From JAGNXB01 sp942490895 (GTDB taxonomy: Bacteria; Bacteroidota; Bacteroidia; Chitinophagales; Saprospiraceae): a DNA stretch of 64,000 bases. Positions within the stretch are counted from its first letter, which is position 1, and each line of letters begins with the position of its first letter. Below the pieces are notes generated by a model, which saw nothing but the letters and a program-made list of their open reading frames with translations, did not search any database and had not been told where the DNA came from. Made by a program: the position numbers and the translations under genes. Below, in pieces: positions 33,801 to 36,215 of the stretch. Where the stretch lies: the NCBI GenBank assembly GCA_942490895.1, contig CALNZC010000056.1, positions 81,595 to 145,594 on the forward strand, given 5' to 3'.

Positions 33801-35298
33801 TCCCTTTGGGAATAGTCTGGCCATTCACACCATTGATCTCTAATGCAAATAGATTTGTGTTGAATCCACAGCTTTGCAGATCATTGTCTTCAATGGTATA
33901 GTCATATCCGCCTGTAATATCAATACCCTGGCGCCGGTTCACCGTCGAGCAATTTCGAATCGTAATGTTTCCATTACTCTGACCATTGATAATCAACATA
34001 CCGGTTCCATTTTGAGACCCGATTCTGGATACATCCACATTCTCGATTAGAACATTGGATACGGAACTGAAATACAGAACACTCTGACTATTGATATTCT
34101 CGAAGCCATTGCCATCCTCCAGGATGATATTGGAATTGGCCACCGAACCATTGGATATGGTCAGGTCTTGCATATTATTTATTCGCACACCACAATTGGC
34201 ATTGGTTCCACCGAATAAATTGCCACTGACTTGAACTCCTCCCACCAGATCGGTGCCAACAATACTGCTCAACCACAGGGCCGGACGACCATTATCCAAA
34301 CCACTATTTTGAAGATCATTATTTTCAATTGTATAATCCCGGCCGCCGTCAGCATACAACCCGTAACGATGATTTTGCAGGTTACAGGAGCGAACCGTGA
34401 CATCTTTGGAATTGATCGTATTGCTAATATAGAGGCCCACTGAGCTCCCCTGACTTCCGGAGGATCTGGACAGATCGACATTTTCCACAAGCAGATTTGC
34501 CACATTGACCAATGCCATTGGTCCGGAGGAAATATCATTATTAGCACCCAGAATATTGTTCATACCACTGGTAGCCTCCAATGTGATATTGGTATTTGGC
34601 ACCGTACCATCAGAAATGATGAGGTTTTGCATGTTGGTGATTCGAAGACCCCCTTTACTCAAGTTTCCTCCAAATGTATTTCCACTCACCAATACTCCCC
34701 CCGGAAGATTGGCTTCGACAACACTACTGAGACTAAGGGAGGTTCGCTCACCACTCCAGGGCGCATCACCACATTGCTCCAGATTGTTGTTCTGGACCGT
34801 CACATCTTTTCCGCCATTCACACGGATACCGGTTCTGCGGTAATTGATGATGTTATTCTCGAGCAGCACATTGGAACACTGGTTAACATACAGACCGTAT
34901 GCATAGATCGATGATGTGGGACGTGACAGATCCAGATAGCGGATAGTCAAACCATTCACATTCGATGCTTGCATATGCCAGCTGTCCGAATTCCAGTTGA
35001 CCTTGATCGGTGCCGTCCCGGCAAATCCGGGTTGGGTAGATCCATCGATCGTCAATGGATCCGTAATGGTCGGCAAAGCTGAAGACAGTGTGATCTGGAA
35101 GGGAACACTTCCGGCAATATTGAATTCGATGACATCAGCACCCGGATTGGCATTTGCATCCAAAATAGCCTGCCGGAGAGAACCGGGGCCATTGTCGTTG
35201 GTGTTGATGACAGTGTAAGTGGTCGCCTGAGCCGTCAGGATACAAAGGGTCAGACCAAACAGTACACAAATGGACTTGAGAGTAGCTTGGGGGGTCAT
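8735..35298 (-). CDS. Giant multidomain T9SS-secreted surface protein, reconstructed across frameshifts
   Basis: I read 8735-35298 as one gene of about 8850 codons. Each break in frame falls where one repeat copy differs from its sisters by one or two bases: near 9850 (-1), 16735 (+2), 16785 (+2), 17793 (+1), 18178 (-1), 20097, 20115, 20183, 20619 and 22173 (+1 each). The net gain is eight bases, and 26564 minus 8 is exactly divisible by three. The N-terminus (MTPQATLKSICVLFGLTLC, cleavage after AQA) is a signal peptide, and the C-terminus (FLPNPASTYIRV onward) is a T9SS sorting domain, so the whole would be exported and fixed at the outer surface. The role is probably adhesion or cell-cell contact, inferred from architecture. 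ATG at 35298 is preferred; an in-frame TTG at 35322 is the alternative. Confidence 0.8.
9859..16695 (-). CDS. Giant protein fragment: seventeen 88-residue repeats, HYR domains, TSP3 loops
   Basis: About 2278 residues. The order is: seventeen 88-residue units; five HYR domains of about 80 residues (about 10940-12135; CQDITVQL, TVTDNNGNTSTC, TVEDNVDP); thrombospondin type 3-like calcium loops (DADNDGVADVCDNCP, DLDGDGIGDVCE); a 230-residue beta-rich domain (10115-10805, starting LCSYVMLAEKEVKIKES); and more TSP3 loops (DTDGDGVGDACDNC). The frame is lost near 9850, where one base is missing inside a DxDxDG loop. Confidence 0.85.
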   Translation of the reverse strand: MTFTATDDCGNESATTATFTIEDTTDPTIDVAASNETVECDGAGNTTALNDWLASNGGATASDVCGGVTWSNNYTALSDDCGATGSATVTFTATDDCGNVSTTVATFTIEDTTNPSIDVAASDETVECDGAGNAAELSAWLASNGGASASDDCGGVTWSNDYTSLSDDCGETGSATVTFTATDDCGNTSTTTATFTIEDTTVPTIDVAASDETVECDGAGNTTALNDWLNDNGGASASDDCGGVTWSNDYTSLSDDCGATGSATVTFTATDDCGNTSTTTATFTIEDTTVPTIDVAASNETVECDGAGNTTALNDWLNDNGGASASDDCSGVTWSNNYSALSDDCGATGSATVNFTATDDCGNTSTTTATFTIEDTTVPTIDVAASNETVECDGAGNTTALNAWLTSNGGATASDVCGGVTWSNDYTSLSDDCGTTGSATVIFTATDDCGNASTTSATFTIEDTTNPSIDVAASDETVECDGAGNTAALNAWLASNGGATASDVCGGVSWSNNYSALSDDCGATGSATVTFTATDDCGNASATTSTFTIEDTTVPTIDVAASNETVECDGSGNTTALNDWLNDNGGASASDDCSGVTWSNNYSSLSDDCGATGSATVTFTATDDCGNESTTVATFTIEDTTVPTIDVAASNETVECDGAGNTTALNDWLASNGGATASDVCGGVSWSNNYTSLSDDCGATGSATVTFTATDDCGNASATTATFTIEDTTDPSIDVAASDETVECDGAGNTTALNAWLASNGGATASDICSGVTWSNNYIALSDDCGATGSATVTFTATDDCGNASATTATFTIEDTTVPTIDVAASNETVECDGSGNAAELSAWLASNGGATASDICSGVSWSNNYSALSNECGATGSATVTFTATDDCGNASATTATFTIEDTTVPTIDVAASNETVECDGAGNTTALNAWLNDNGGASASDDCSGVTWSNDYSSLSDDCGATGSSTVTFTATDDCGNASATTATFTIEDTTVPSMDVAASDETVECDGAGNTTALNAWLNDNGGASASDDCGGVTWSNDYTSLSDDCGATGSATVTFTATDDCGNESTTVATFTIEDTTNPSIDDAASDETVECDGAGNTTALNDWLASNGGATASDICSGVTWSNNYIALSDDCGETGSATVTFTATDDCGNESTTVATFTIEDTTNPSIDVAASNETVECDGAGNTTALNDWLNDNGGASASDICGGVSWSNDYTSLSDDCGATGSATVTFTATDDCGNESTTVATFTIEDTTNPSIDVAASNETVECDGAGNTSALNDWLNDNGGASASDDCGGVTWSNNYTALSDDCGATGSATVTFTATDDCGNASTTSATFTIEDTTVPSMDDAASNETVECDGAGNTTALNDWLNDNGGASASDDCGGVTWSNDYTSLSDDCGATGSATVTFTATDDCGNESTTVATFTIEDTTVPSIDVAASDETVECDGAGNTTALNDWLNDNGGASASDDCGGVTWSNDYSSLSDDCGATGSATVTFTATDDCGNASATTATFTIEDTTDPTPVCQNITIQLDALGDASITVGDIDGGSLDGCGSVSLAASITTFDCLNVGPNEVLLTVTDDCGNTSSCSATVTVEDEVDPDAICQDATVQLDVDGNGSITTGDIDNGSEDACGIQSLSLDNEDFTCDDVGANTVVLTVTDNNGNTSTCSATVTVEDNVDPVVTCKPATVQLDGAGSGYLLASNIALSITDACGYSYSASQVLYDCDDIGDNTVTLTVTDNNGNTATCDATVTVEDNIDPEAVCQDITVQLPVGGTITILPEDVDGGSSDVCGLTTATEVTPNFFRCLNVGENTVVLTVTDESGNTSTCEATVTVEDNVDPEALCQDITVQLESDGTASVEAVDIDDASTDACGIQSKTISSGQTTYTCVDVDQTFTLTLLVTDVNGNTSSCTSEVTVSDDDLPDADNDGVADVCDNCPNTANTDQSDLDGDGIGDVCESLKLCSYVMLAEKEVKIKESIVHSGGVGVWGNNDKVKVEKDGHIDNTTESFVIADDIDIHNDGSVLAPKFYQQAPVSLLDDLPFQYGNPGSTDVTVPENGTVSISGSTYDDIKVKKNGTLIFADATVVDIEKLELEEGATVEFNQPTTLRLEKKFDIEKNSTFNGTGEEVIVFSEEHIDIEEGCMVIGTLYSQKHIKVDGKSNSPTSMSGLFIAEKIDSKDNVDWYQGPCDPNLVIPPNPNQDSDSDGIVDTADNCPYTANTDQTDTDGDGVGDACDNCVATANIDQEDTDADGVGDVCDNCVATANTDQDDMIVMA
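16757..17755 (-). CDS. Giant protein fragment: four 88-residue repeats
   Basis: A piece of about 332 residues covering four units (SIDVTASDETVECDGAGN and variants). Its end is caused by a two-base gain near 16785, where GCATCTGCATCAGCG stands in place of the expected GCATCTGCAAGCG-like reading. A second two-base gain near 16735 follows. It belongs to the giant gene. Confidence 0.7.
   Translation of the reverse strand: MIFTATDDCGNASATTATFTIEDTTNPSIDVTASDETVECDGAGNTAALNDWLASNGGATASDVCGGVSWSNDYTTLSDDCGATGSATVTFTATDDCGNASATTATFTIEDTTNPTIDVAASNETVECDGAGNTAALNAWLASNGGASASDDCGGVTWSNNYSALSYDCGATGSATVIFTATDDCGNASTTSATFTIEDTTVPTIDVAASNETVECDGAGNAAELSAWLASNGGASASDVCGGVSWSNDYSTLSDDCGATGSATVIFTATDDCGNASATTATFTIEDTTNPSIDVTASNSTVECDGAGNTAALNDWLASNGGASASAMSAVE
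17784..18128 (-). CDS. Giant protein fragment: 88-residue repeats
   Basis: A piece of about 114 residues carrying one and a half 88-residue units. It ends because GAGTCAGAGTAG at about 17790 has one base more than the sister GAGTAGAGTAG at about 17000. It belongs to the giant gene. Confidence 0.7.
   Translation of the reverse strand: MASNGGATANDVCGGVTWSNDYTSLSDDCGATGSAPVIFTATDDCGNTSVTTATFTIEDTTDPSIDVAASDETVECDGAGNAAELSAWLASNGGASASDVCGGVSWSNDYSDSV
18137..20062 (-). CDS. Giant protein fragment: last 221-residue unit and the 166-residue duplication
   Basis: A piece of about 640 residues. It contains the final 221-residue unit, an HYR domain (VICQNITVELDEAGNGS), two copies of a 166-residue module (CSGVTITYSEVSDNAPC, TWVATDDCGNSSTC, IIAGTDGSSECQGMSAD), and the first residues of the 88-residue array (VPTIDVAAS). 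The frame is lost near 18178, where one T of TTTCATTACTGG is missing compared with other copies. Confidence 0.75.
   Translation of the reverse strand: MGTQEVTLEATDANGNTSSCTSIVTVEDNIPPVVICQDIQVDLDEMGNGTIEPSDLLFVYPEYLVYDANMSGWGPAGACGGRRKGSTTDLESFTWEDQLSSLAGVTSIEIEISMQWSETSNVYPYSLNGDVLGSEFGVGPGGCWIQVKTIELDLSSYNVGGTNTFTWDLPADDHALIMNSAWGDAFARVVIHGDSPGLSDNCSDVGSINLTASTTTFSCSEVGTQEVTLEATDANGNTSNCTSIVTVEDNIPPVVICQNITVELDEAGNGSTTAALVDDNSNDACGIASLTLDNEDFSCDDVGNGNSVTLMVEDNKDICSGVTITYSEVSDNAPCVETITRTWVATDDCGNSSTCEQTITVEDTTAPVIIAGTDGSSECQGMSADANTDYIAWLANNAGATATDDCNNITWSNTPGTWSGGCVNIITVTFTATDDCGNTSTTSASFTIEDTTAPVITCPADITLDCSDDLTDYTVTGEATATDICSGVTITYSEVSDNAPCVETITRTWVATDDCGNSSTCEQTITVEDTTAPVIIAGTDGSSECQGMSADANTDYIAWLANNAGATATDDCNNITWSNTPGVWSGGCVNIITVTFTATDDCGNTSTTSASFTIEDTTVPTIDVAASMKLSSVTEPEIRLH
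18213..19112 (-). repeat. 498-bp tandem duplication
   Basis: The sequence from 18213 to 18710 repeats from 18711, with the same ORF landmarks displaced by exactly 498 bp, and the match ends near 19112. Each copy encodes an HYR-like module and a DCNNITWSNTPG module. The copies differ at only a few bases, such as CATACTCCCGGAGTA versus CATGTTCCAGGGGTG, so the duplication is recent or homogenised. Confidence 0.85.
20117..20608 (-). CDS. Giant protein fragment: divergent 221-residue unit
   Basis: A 163-residue piece of the unit at 19954-20620. This copy has four inserted bases and several substitutions relative to its sisters (TTVLECFTW for STTDLESFTW). The concentration of differences in one unit suggests a poorly resolved consensus rather than evolution. 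Confidence 0.65.
   Translation of the reverse strand: MDLDEMGNGTIEPSDLLFVYPEYLVYDANMSSWGPAGACGGRRKGTTTVLECFTWEDQLSSLAGVTSIEIEISMQWSETSNVYPYSLNGDVLGSEFGVGPGGCWIQVKTIELDLSSYNVGGTNTFTWDLPADDHALIMNSAWGRCFCPGGDPWRQSGTVEQLQ
20595..22154 (-). CDS. Giant protein fragment: internal 221-residue repeats
   Basis: A frame-intact piece of about 519 residues covering two and a half of the 221-residue units. It starts only because of the +1 shift near 22173 and ends at the extra C near 20619, where CCTCGACA replaces CCTGACA. It has no signal or start context of its own and should be treated as part of the giant gene. Confidence 0.75.
   Translation of the reverse strand: MVIHGDSPGLSDNCSDVGSINLTASTTTFSCSEVGTQEVTLEATDANGNTSSCTSIVTVEDNIPPVVICQDIQVDLDEMGNGTIEPSDLLFVYPEYLVYDANMSGWGPAGACGGRRKGSTTDLESFTWEDQLSSLAGVTSIEIEISMQWSETSNVYPYSLNGDVLGSEFGVGPGGCWIQVKTIELDLSSYNVGGTNTFTWDLPADDHALIMNSAWGDAFARVVIHGDSPGLSDNCSDVGSINLTASTTTFSCSEVGTQEVTLEATDANGNTSNCTSIVTVEDNIPPVVICQDIQVDLDEMGNGTIEPSDLLFVYPEYLVYDANMSGWGPAGACGGRRKGSTTDLESFTWEDQLSSLAGVTSIEIEISMQWSETSNVYPYSLNGDVLGSEFGVGPGGCWIQVKTIELDLSSYNVGGTNTFTWDLPADDHALIMNSAWGDAFARVVIHGDSPGLSDNCSDVGSINLTASTTTFSCSEVGTQEVTLEATDANGNTSSCTSIVTVEDNIPPVVICRGHSGGSG
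22108..35298 (-). CDS. Giant protein, N-terminal fragment: beta-helix blocks and HYR domains
   Basis: The longest uninterrupted piece, about 4400 residues. The order is: signal peptide; opener TTYTVINTNDNGPGSLRQA, typical of secreted right-handed beta-helix proteins; beta-helix block A (about 31100-35230); a choice-of-anchor D type beta-sandwich (about 30680-31050, FGGTQVGSSIDRLFRIANVG); a second LRQAILDANAQPG opener and beta-helix block B (about 26500-30660); then about eight HYR/Ig-like domains (ITCPADIVVDSD, TVTDNSGNQATC, TVEDNEDPT) and the first 221-residue repeats. It ends at a +1 shift near 22173, where a run of five C replaces four in sister copies. Confidence 0.85.
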   Translation of the reverse strand: MTPQATLKSICVLFGLTLCILTAQATTYTVINTNDNGPGSLRQAILDANANPGADVIEFNIAGSVPFQITLSSALPTITDPLTIDGSTQPGFAGTAPIKVNWNSDSWHMQASNVNGLTIRYLDLSRPTSSIYAYGLYVNQCSNVLLENNIINYRRTGIRVNGGKDVTVQNNNLEQCGDAPWSGERTSLSLSSVVEANLPGGVLVSGNTFGGNLSKGGLRITNMQNLIISDGTVPNTNITLEATSGMNNILGANNDISSGPMALVNVANLLVENVDLSRSSGSQGSSVGLYISNTINSKDVTVRSCNLQNHRYGLYADGGRDYTIENNDLQNSGLDNGRPALWLSSIVGTDLVGGVQVSGNLFGGTNANCGVRINNMQDLTISNGSVANSNIILEDGNGFENINSQSVLYFSSVSNVLIENVDVSRIGSQNGTGMLIINGQSNGNITIRNCSTVNRRQGIDITGGYDYTIEDNDLQSCGFNTNLFALEINGVNGQTIPKGILASGNLFGGTGANAGVKLVYMDGLVISDGSVPNTHITLEDASGLKNIINAYGIYIQNSNNCLVENVDLSYSSGNQGTGVYLNSCTGSTVRDCAIQHRQTGIFCNSGEDITLEGNDLQSTGININSPAIYLNGVSTKNLSSGVSISGNLFGGSGANCGFRINDMKDLIISDGSVVGTNLTLENTSGFNQLENDWALYLTNLSNGHVENVDVSRASGQNGSGIYMSDCTTMSLIGNTANRRYFGIQVYGGSDIIIQDNDLQRSGVNTSYAALDITGVTEGSLSKGILVSGNLFGGGTEARSGVRLTNMSSGLIVSDGSVPGSHIILENGKGLTEVSDRALYVNNTEDILIQAVDLSNTGSKTGDGLYIQECSMTTVRDVLAGNRNTGIYVLGGSDCTLEDNDVRDSGTNQNSVGIYLNGIAADVLPGGVSMSGNQFGDNAGNGLTALRLHNMADLILSDGSVAGTNITLESTNGMTSCAASSGQGVLMFTNVENIGVSKLDLTYSGASQSGTGLYFENCSAVTTSDNTIGNRRMGIYANGGTDYTIQDNDVSTSGNNYNESGIYLNGLREGTIAAGILMSGNIFGGTNSNYGFSMRDMSGVLISDALAGGTHIAFETGTCGLSDVNNNPIRISFCSDITIESIELVRPGSQGGSQALYFENNSSSTNFTVNNCVINNWNRGIYAVNGSDYTLTDNDLTDCGSGNSNAAIALQQVEAGSLPGGVSASGNQFGSSGGGATISTAIWLYSLSDILISDGSVANSSFVFLPSDGLVDYNGHVIYMEYCSDGEITSLDLTYSGGSRSGTAIYSSNTGDRMTFRGNLLANRNTGIYLTNGRSHRIHCNAFDDNNSGLQIAGNASSVSVEYNDFTGNNTALRNDTGNSLTAENNWWDAADGPSNDGGSGQSYIGTVDALPFLTASSTCPPDTDPEIDVTGNDQLIQNGSVTPDLENFTDFGGTQVGSSIDRLFRIANVGDSDLDVNTITLSGAEAGDFAISGITLPVTIPAGDSETFTMTFTPGATGTRVASVSIDNTDGDEDPFLFDIQGEGTSFLEVTNTNDSGVGSLRQAILDANAQPGPDVITFNIPGGAPHVIAPTTVLPTITETVEIDGSTQPTYGGGAPVIQIAQTIDNWVLQASNVDGLVIRHLNLSRTGAPTNYIGYGIKLTNCQTTEITDNVIQRRRLGIDISGGTDHTITDNDLFRCGDYYQARPALKLDNIQEENIPGGVDISGTTFGEAITAIIIQNMTGLLISDGSVPNSQIVVEDVTSGLSSMTTGYMFYMTNVSDITVEDVDMSNGNTSWSGTGIYIINQDDDANIIVKDCAFQYRQVGVSIQNGADVQIDGNDFTNCGQSTGNSAIFLNSIEPGFLDGGVLIQNNSFGGNCNTALRVDDMEDITISDGAVSGSQIILPATCGLNTITNGGTLVYLSNVTDVLVDEIDLSRPSARSGTSIQVISSDGVTIQNCLLQNKNYGIYATNGTDLTILNNNLEGSGANDNNPAVYLNGVEENSLPGGVLMAGNVFGSGVTALRIVSMDDLIISDGSVAGTHITLEDATNGLSTMTGTAIYLQNASNILIDDVDMSYTSPRAGTGVYATITDIDQAPTVQNCVIQNRNVGVSFNNGYDGQILDNDFTNCGANEGTPAIYLNSVHGLTQDGGVLVDGNTFAGNTSTVLRVQSMEDILISDGSVANTTITLTGVNNLSSSGSLIYFNQVSNSTVDQLDGSWPGGSSYGIGLTLYNCSNLLVQNTIFQRRSMGINATSGEDITLLSNDVTFSGANQNSPAIYLNGVTEGSLPGGVVLDDNTFGNSSAGLRCSGMKDLTLSDGSAPNTNITLPVSTTDFASITIWPIYMSEVSEVEILGLNVSRDAGFGRSGNGIYITNNNDTYANFRIEDCIVGNRQTGIYVNNGRDATIVNNDMTTSSSDYNNPAIYLSSLLEGSLPGGIAMSGNLFGNTANNGTGLRINGMQDLVISNGSLPNTNILILDTDGLDDYTYTTENSRYSHLYLNNVSRVEVDHLNLPHAGANQRGCGIYVSNNNADNTLSFTNNNLTGHATGISIQGGQDYTIQDNNLQNCGNRSDYYPALYLSSITSRNLDGGLLASGNLFGGADVRGAIYIENMTDLLVSDGSVPNSQIILATTDSLDQVSTACNDENLCAVLYLQNCADATIDHVDLSSGAGQSGVGIRYRNTLVTANTLTAQNNTIMNRSVGIYADGGSDYIIKDNDLTESGGSTTTGALTLVNMVRGLLQGGLEVTGNQFGGANALSGIYLDNVCDVVISDGSVLNSSIIIDPADGLQEVTQQALYVGNVQTADISKISLSRSGLTREGTGLKVVNGDQFNVSEVTITNRTTGFDFTGDIKSSYTLDCNTFYDNTLGVDFNSTALGISFANNHLGCNDIAVNGDFALDAQSNFWGKADGPSTDGGSGNGYTGSVDASNFLTSPPGCASTPPTPEFVGNSVVIADNDMTPETGDWTRMGSATPGNTVSQTFTLRNAGDAPLKLAANPLLTLNPNTDFSITAQPGVNELNVGEEVTFEVVFTAPAPGTYTTTLESPLLDCYGENYNFALEAQSCPEISASLSGDQGVCNGTTEVDLTIEITDGTPPFAVELSDGNTYTVNSTGISTIPSVPVAEPGPVTLTLVSVTDDNSCLGDPLNGSATITFGVDITPPVMICETSVSVALDNSGMASITAAELDNGSYDACGNITLNISNGPSNFICADFYSSPHILELTATDESGNTASCDVQVEITDPTDACNLPPVAVCQDITVNAEGNCENVSTVGADFDGGSTDPDDDPLTFLASPGTPYPMGTTDITLSVDDGQETDDCTASITVVDNTAPDLTCSDFDVELNGDVEYDLTTSDLQTIIAGSIDNCTSFGDLVFINSNIGFGCSQYGANTVTITVQDESGNESTCDITVNVSDISNASWDNCLTALPAMDAETGVCEAYIEWDILDFQPLPGCFDSATVNLGLGAGPQLVEDPVDLSVRSGIYPVGSTTVTYIITNLNGSSATCSFEVIVEDHEDPSITCPDGILADANAACEATGLNMGTPITADNCGVATTTFTPGEPYVLGVTEVTWTVTDNSGNQATCTQTVTVVDNEDPTITCPADIVVDSDPGDCSAVVNYTTPVGTDNCSGAITAQTAGLADGSTFPLGVTSNTFEVTDGISNTASCSFTVTVEDNEDPTITCPADVVVDSDAGACTASGVSLGTPTTADNCSVATTINNSSEPYALGNTTVTWTITDGSGNAANCDQIVTVEDNEDPTAVCNDLTVVLVDRNTYSLSSTEVDNIALGSDDNCSFTYAITAGVIDYDCDDRDAEHVVTLTVTDGAGNTAICTAMVTITDPNSVCNDPPVAVCQDITISTGANCDASIVAADVDGGSSDPDGDDLILSVDNDGPFGVGGHMVTLTVSDGEYEDDCMATVTVIDDTDPVALCQNVTVELDASGNGSTSAALLNDGSSDACGIASLTLDNEGFTCVNVGNGNIVTLTVEDNNGNTSTCTSIVTVEDNIPPVVICQDIQVDLDEIGNGTIEPSDLLFVYPEYLVYDANMSGWGPAGACGGRRKGSTTDLESFTWEDQLSSLAGVTSIEIEISMQWSETSNVYPYSLNGDVLGSEFGVGPGGCWIQVKTIELDLSSYNVGGTNTFTWDLPTDDHALIMNSAWGDAFARVVIHGDSPGLSDNCSDVGSINLTASTTTFSCSEVGTQEVTLEATDANGNTSSCTSIVTVEDNIPPVVICQDIQVDLDEMGNGTIEPSDLLFVYPEYLVYDANMSGWGPAGACGGRRKGSTTDLESFTWEDQLSSLAGVTSIEIEISMQWSETSNVYPYSLNGDVLGSEFGVGPGGCWIQVKTIELDLSSYNVGGTNTFTWDLPADDHALIMNSARGRCFCPGGDPWRQSGTIRQLQ
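26500..30660 (-). repeat. Beta-helix block B: eight long units
   Basis: Same unit as block A. Marker phrases lie at about 30055, 29610, 29190, 28755, 28340, 27890, 27435 and 26970. The block again follows an LRQAILDAN opener and ends in a solenoid cap with SNFWGKADGPSTDGG, matching the NNWWDAADGPSNDGG cap of block A. The two blocks therefore look like an ancient duplication of a complete eight-unit solenoid. Confidence 0.75.
31100..35230 (-). repeat. Beta-helix block A: eight long units
   Basis: The marker phrase LIISDGSV and its variants recurs eight times, at about 34608, 34147, 33713, 33287, 32855, 32425, 31990 and 31540. Spacings are about 426-461 bp (about 145-150 residues). Each unit runs: TGI..NGG.D.TI.DNDL, then a GS/LPGGV.SGN.FGG segment, LIISDGSV, ITLE..SGL, and NVDLS..SG..GTGIY. 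Each unit would contribute several beta-helix coils. Confidence 0.75.
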
Positions 35299-35326
35299 GC
35301 GTCTATAGATTAAACTTAGCAATGCC

Positions 35327-35334
35327 CAAACTTA
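35327..35334 (-). promoter_or_regulatory. Candidate promoter -7 box of the giant gene
   Basis: On the reverse strand this reads TAAGTTTG, matching the Bacteroidota -7 consensus TAnnTTTG. It lies 29 bases upstream of ATG 35298 and four bases upstream of the alternative TTG at 35322. No convincing -33 TTTG is visible, which fits a promoter dependent on an activator. Confidence 0.5.
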
Positions 35335-35354
35335 GCCCCTGTCTAAAAAGACGA

Positions 35355-35427
35355 CGGTGCCACATGCAGTGGCTATCGTGCCATAGGGTTGACAATCGTG
35401 CCGAATGTTGGGGATTATCGTGTCAAA
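35355..35427. promoter_or_regulatory. Four GTGCC-centred direct repeats upstream of the giant gene
   Basis: The cores GTGCC, GTGCC, GTGCC and GTGTC start at 35357, 35378, 35398 and 35420, that is 21, 20 and 22 bp apart (two helical turns). Three are embedded in ATCGTGCC/ATCGTGTC followed by A/T-rich bases. They lie just upstream of the TAAGTTTG box. Such phased direct repeats are the pattern bound by LytTR or AraC-type activators. The binding protein is not known. Confidence 0.5.
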
Positions 35428-35429
35428 CA

Positions 35430-36215
35430 CCGCTTTTCACTTGCTGGGAATCAACCAAATGGGTGGATAGTAGAGGGTGGCGGGTGGAGAGTAGCGGGTA
35501 GAGCGTTATAGCCTGCAGCAGTCAGGATTTCGATATTTCGTGCGGGGGTTATTTCGAGTGCCCCGGGCAAATGATGTTGCACGCAAAGGCGCCAAATCGC
35601 AAAGGGAATTCATCCATCGGTATGAGAAATTCCTTCAATGATTGGCTATCGACACCCTGTTACCAAGTATAAGCACGCAAAGGAAATTTGAATTCCTCAG
35701 TGATCTTCTCTTTACTTCAGCTGGTTTCCCATCTCTTTGACGAACTGTCCATTTTAAATTGACACAACCCCTTAGTGACTTAGTGGTAAAAAAAGACTGT
35801 GAGACTTTGGGACTATGTGACTCTGTGAAACTCTGTGTCCTCTGTGGTGAATCGGAGACTGTGAGACTTCGAGATAATGTGACTCTGTGAGACTCAAAAT
35901 TCTTGCAACGACAAAAAAGAACGATCGAGGAAATACGAAGCAACGAAATCGGAAGCGGAAATCGGAGAACGCACGCGACAGCCCCAGGGGGGGGGGGGGG
36001 GGGGGTGAAATTCTCCTCCAAAATCTCTTAGTGGACTCTGTGCAACTCTGTGTCCTCTGTTTACTTCAGCAGGTCTCCCATCTCTCTGTCGAACTGTCAA
36101 TATTTGATCAATACGACCCCTCAGTGACTGAGTGGTAAAACACGGCTCATTTACTGGAATGCAAGACTCAACATGCAGGGCCCATTACCTTTTACCCATT
36201 ACCTAACCAGGAACA
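35430..36215. other. Gene-free gap with low-complexity repeats
   Basis: No coding gene is supported here. The gap holds purine-rich GGGTGGA/GAGTAGCGGGT runs (about 35460-35505) and many GTGACTCTGTGAAACTCTGTG-like units. Two degenerate copies of one block occur (about 35716-35850 and 36040-36110, sharing CTTCAGC.GGT.TCCCATCTCT and ACTCTGTGTCCTCTGT). A 19-base G run lies between them. Frames across it are short and follow the repeats. Confidence 0.7.
35987..36005. repeat. Poly-G tract (19 G)
   Basis: An uninterrupted run of 19 G residues between CCCCA and TGAAATT. Its length is likely unstable, both in cells and in sequencing. It is about 210 bp beyond the 3' end of the regulator gene and about 690 bp upstream of the giant gene start. 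Confidence 0.85.

Noticed and set aside
23294..34914. Plus-strand frames of 80-244 codons opposite the beta-helix region
   Set aside because: The opposite strand has a 4400-codon frame with signal peptide and domains; these are by-products of its composition.
35635..36138. Frames of 68-128 codons across the poly-G region
   Set aside because: They encode low-complexity repeats and a glycine or proline run from the G tract; no domain or start signal.
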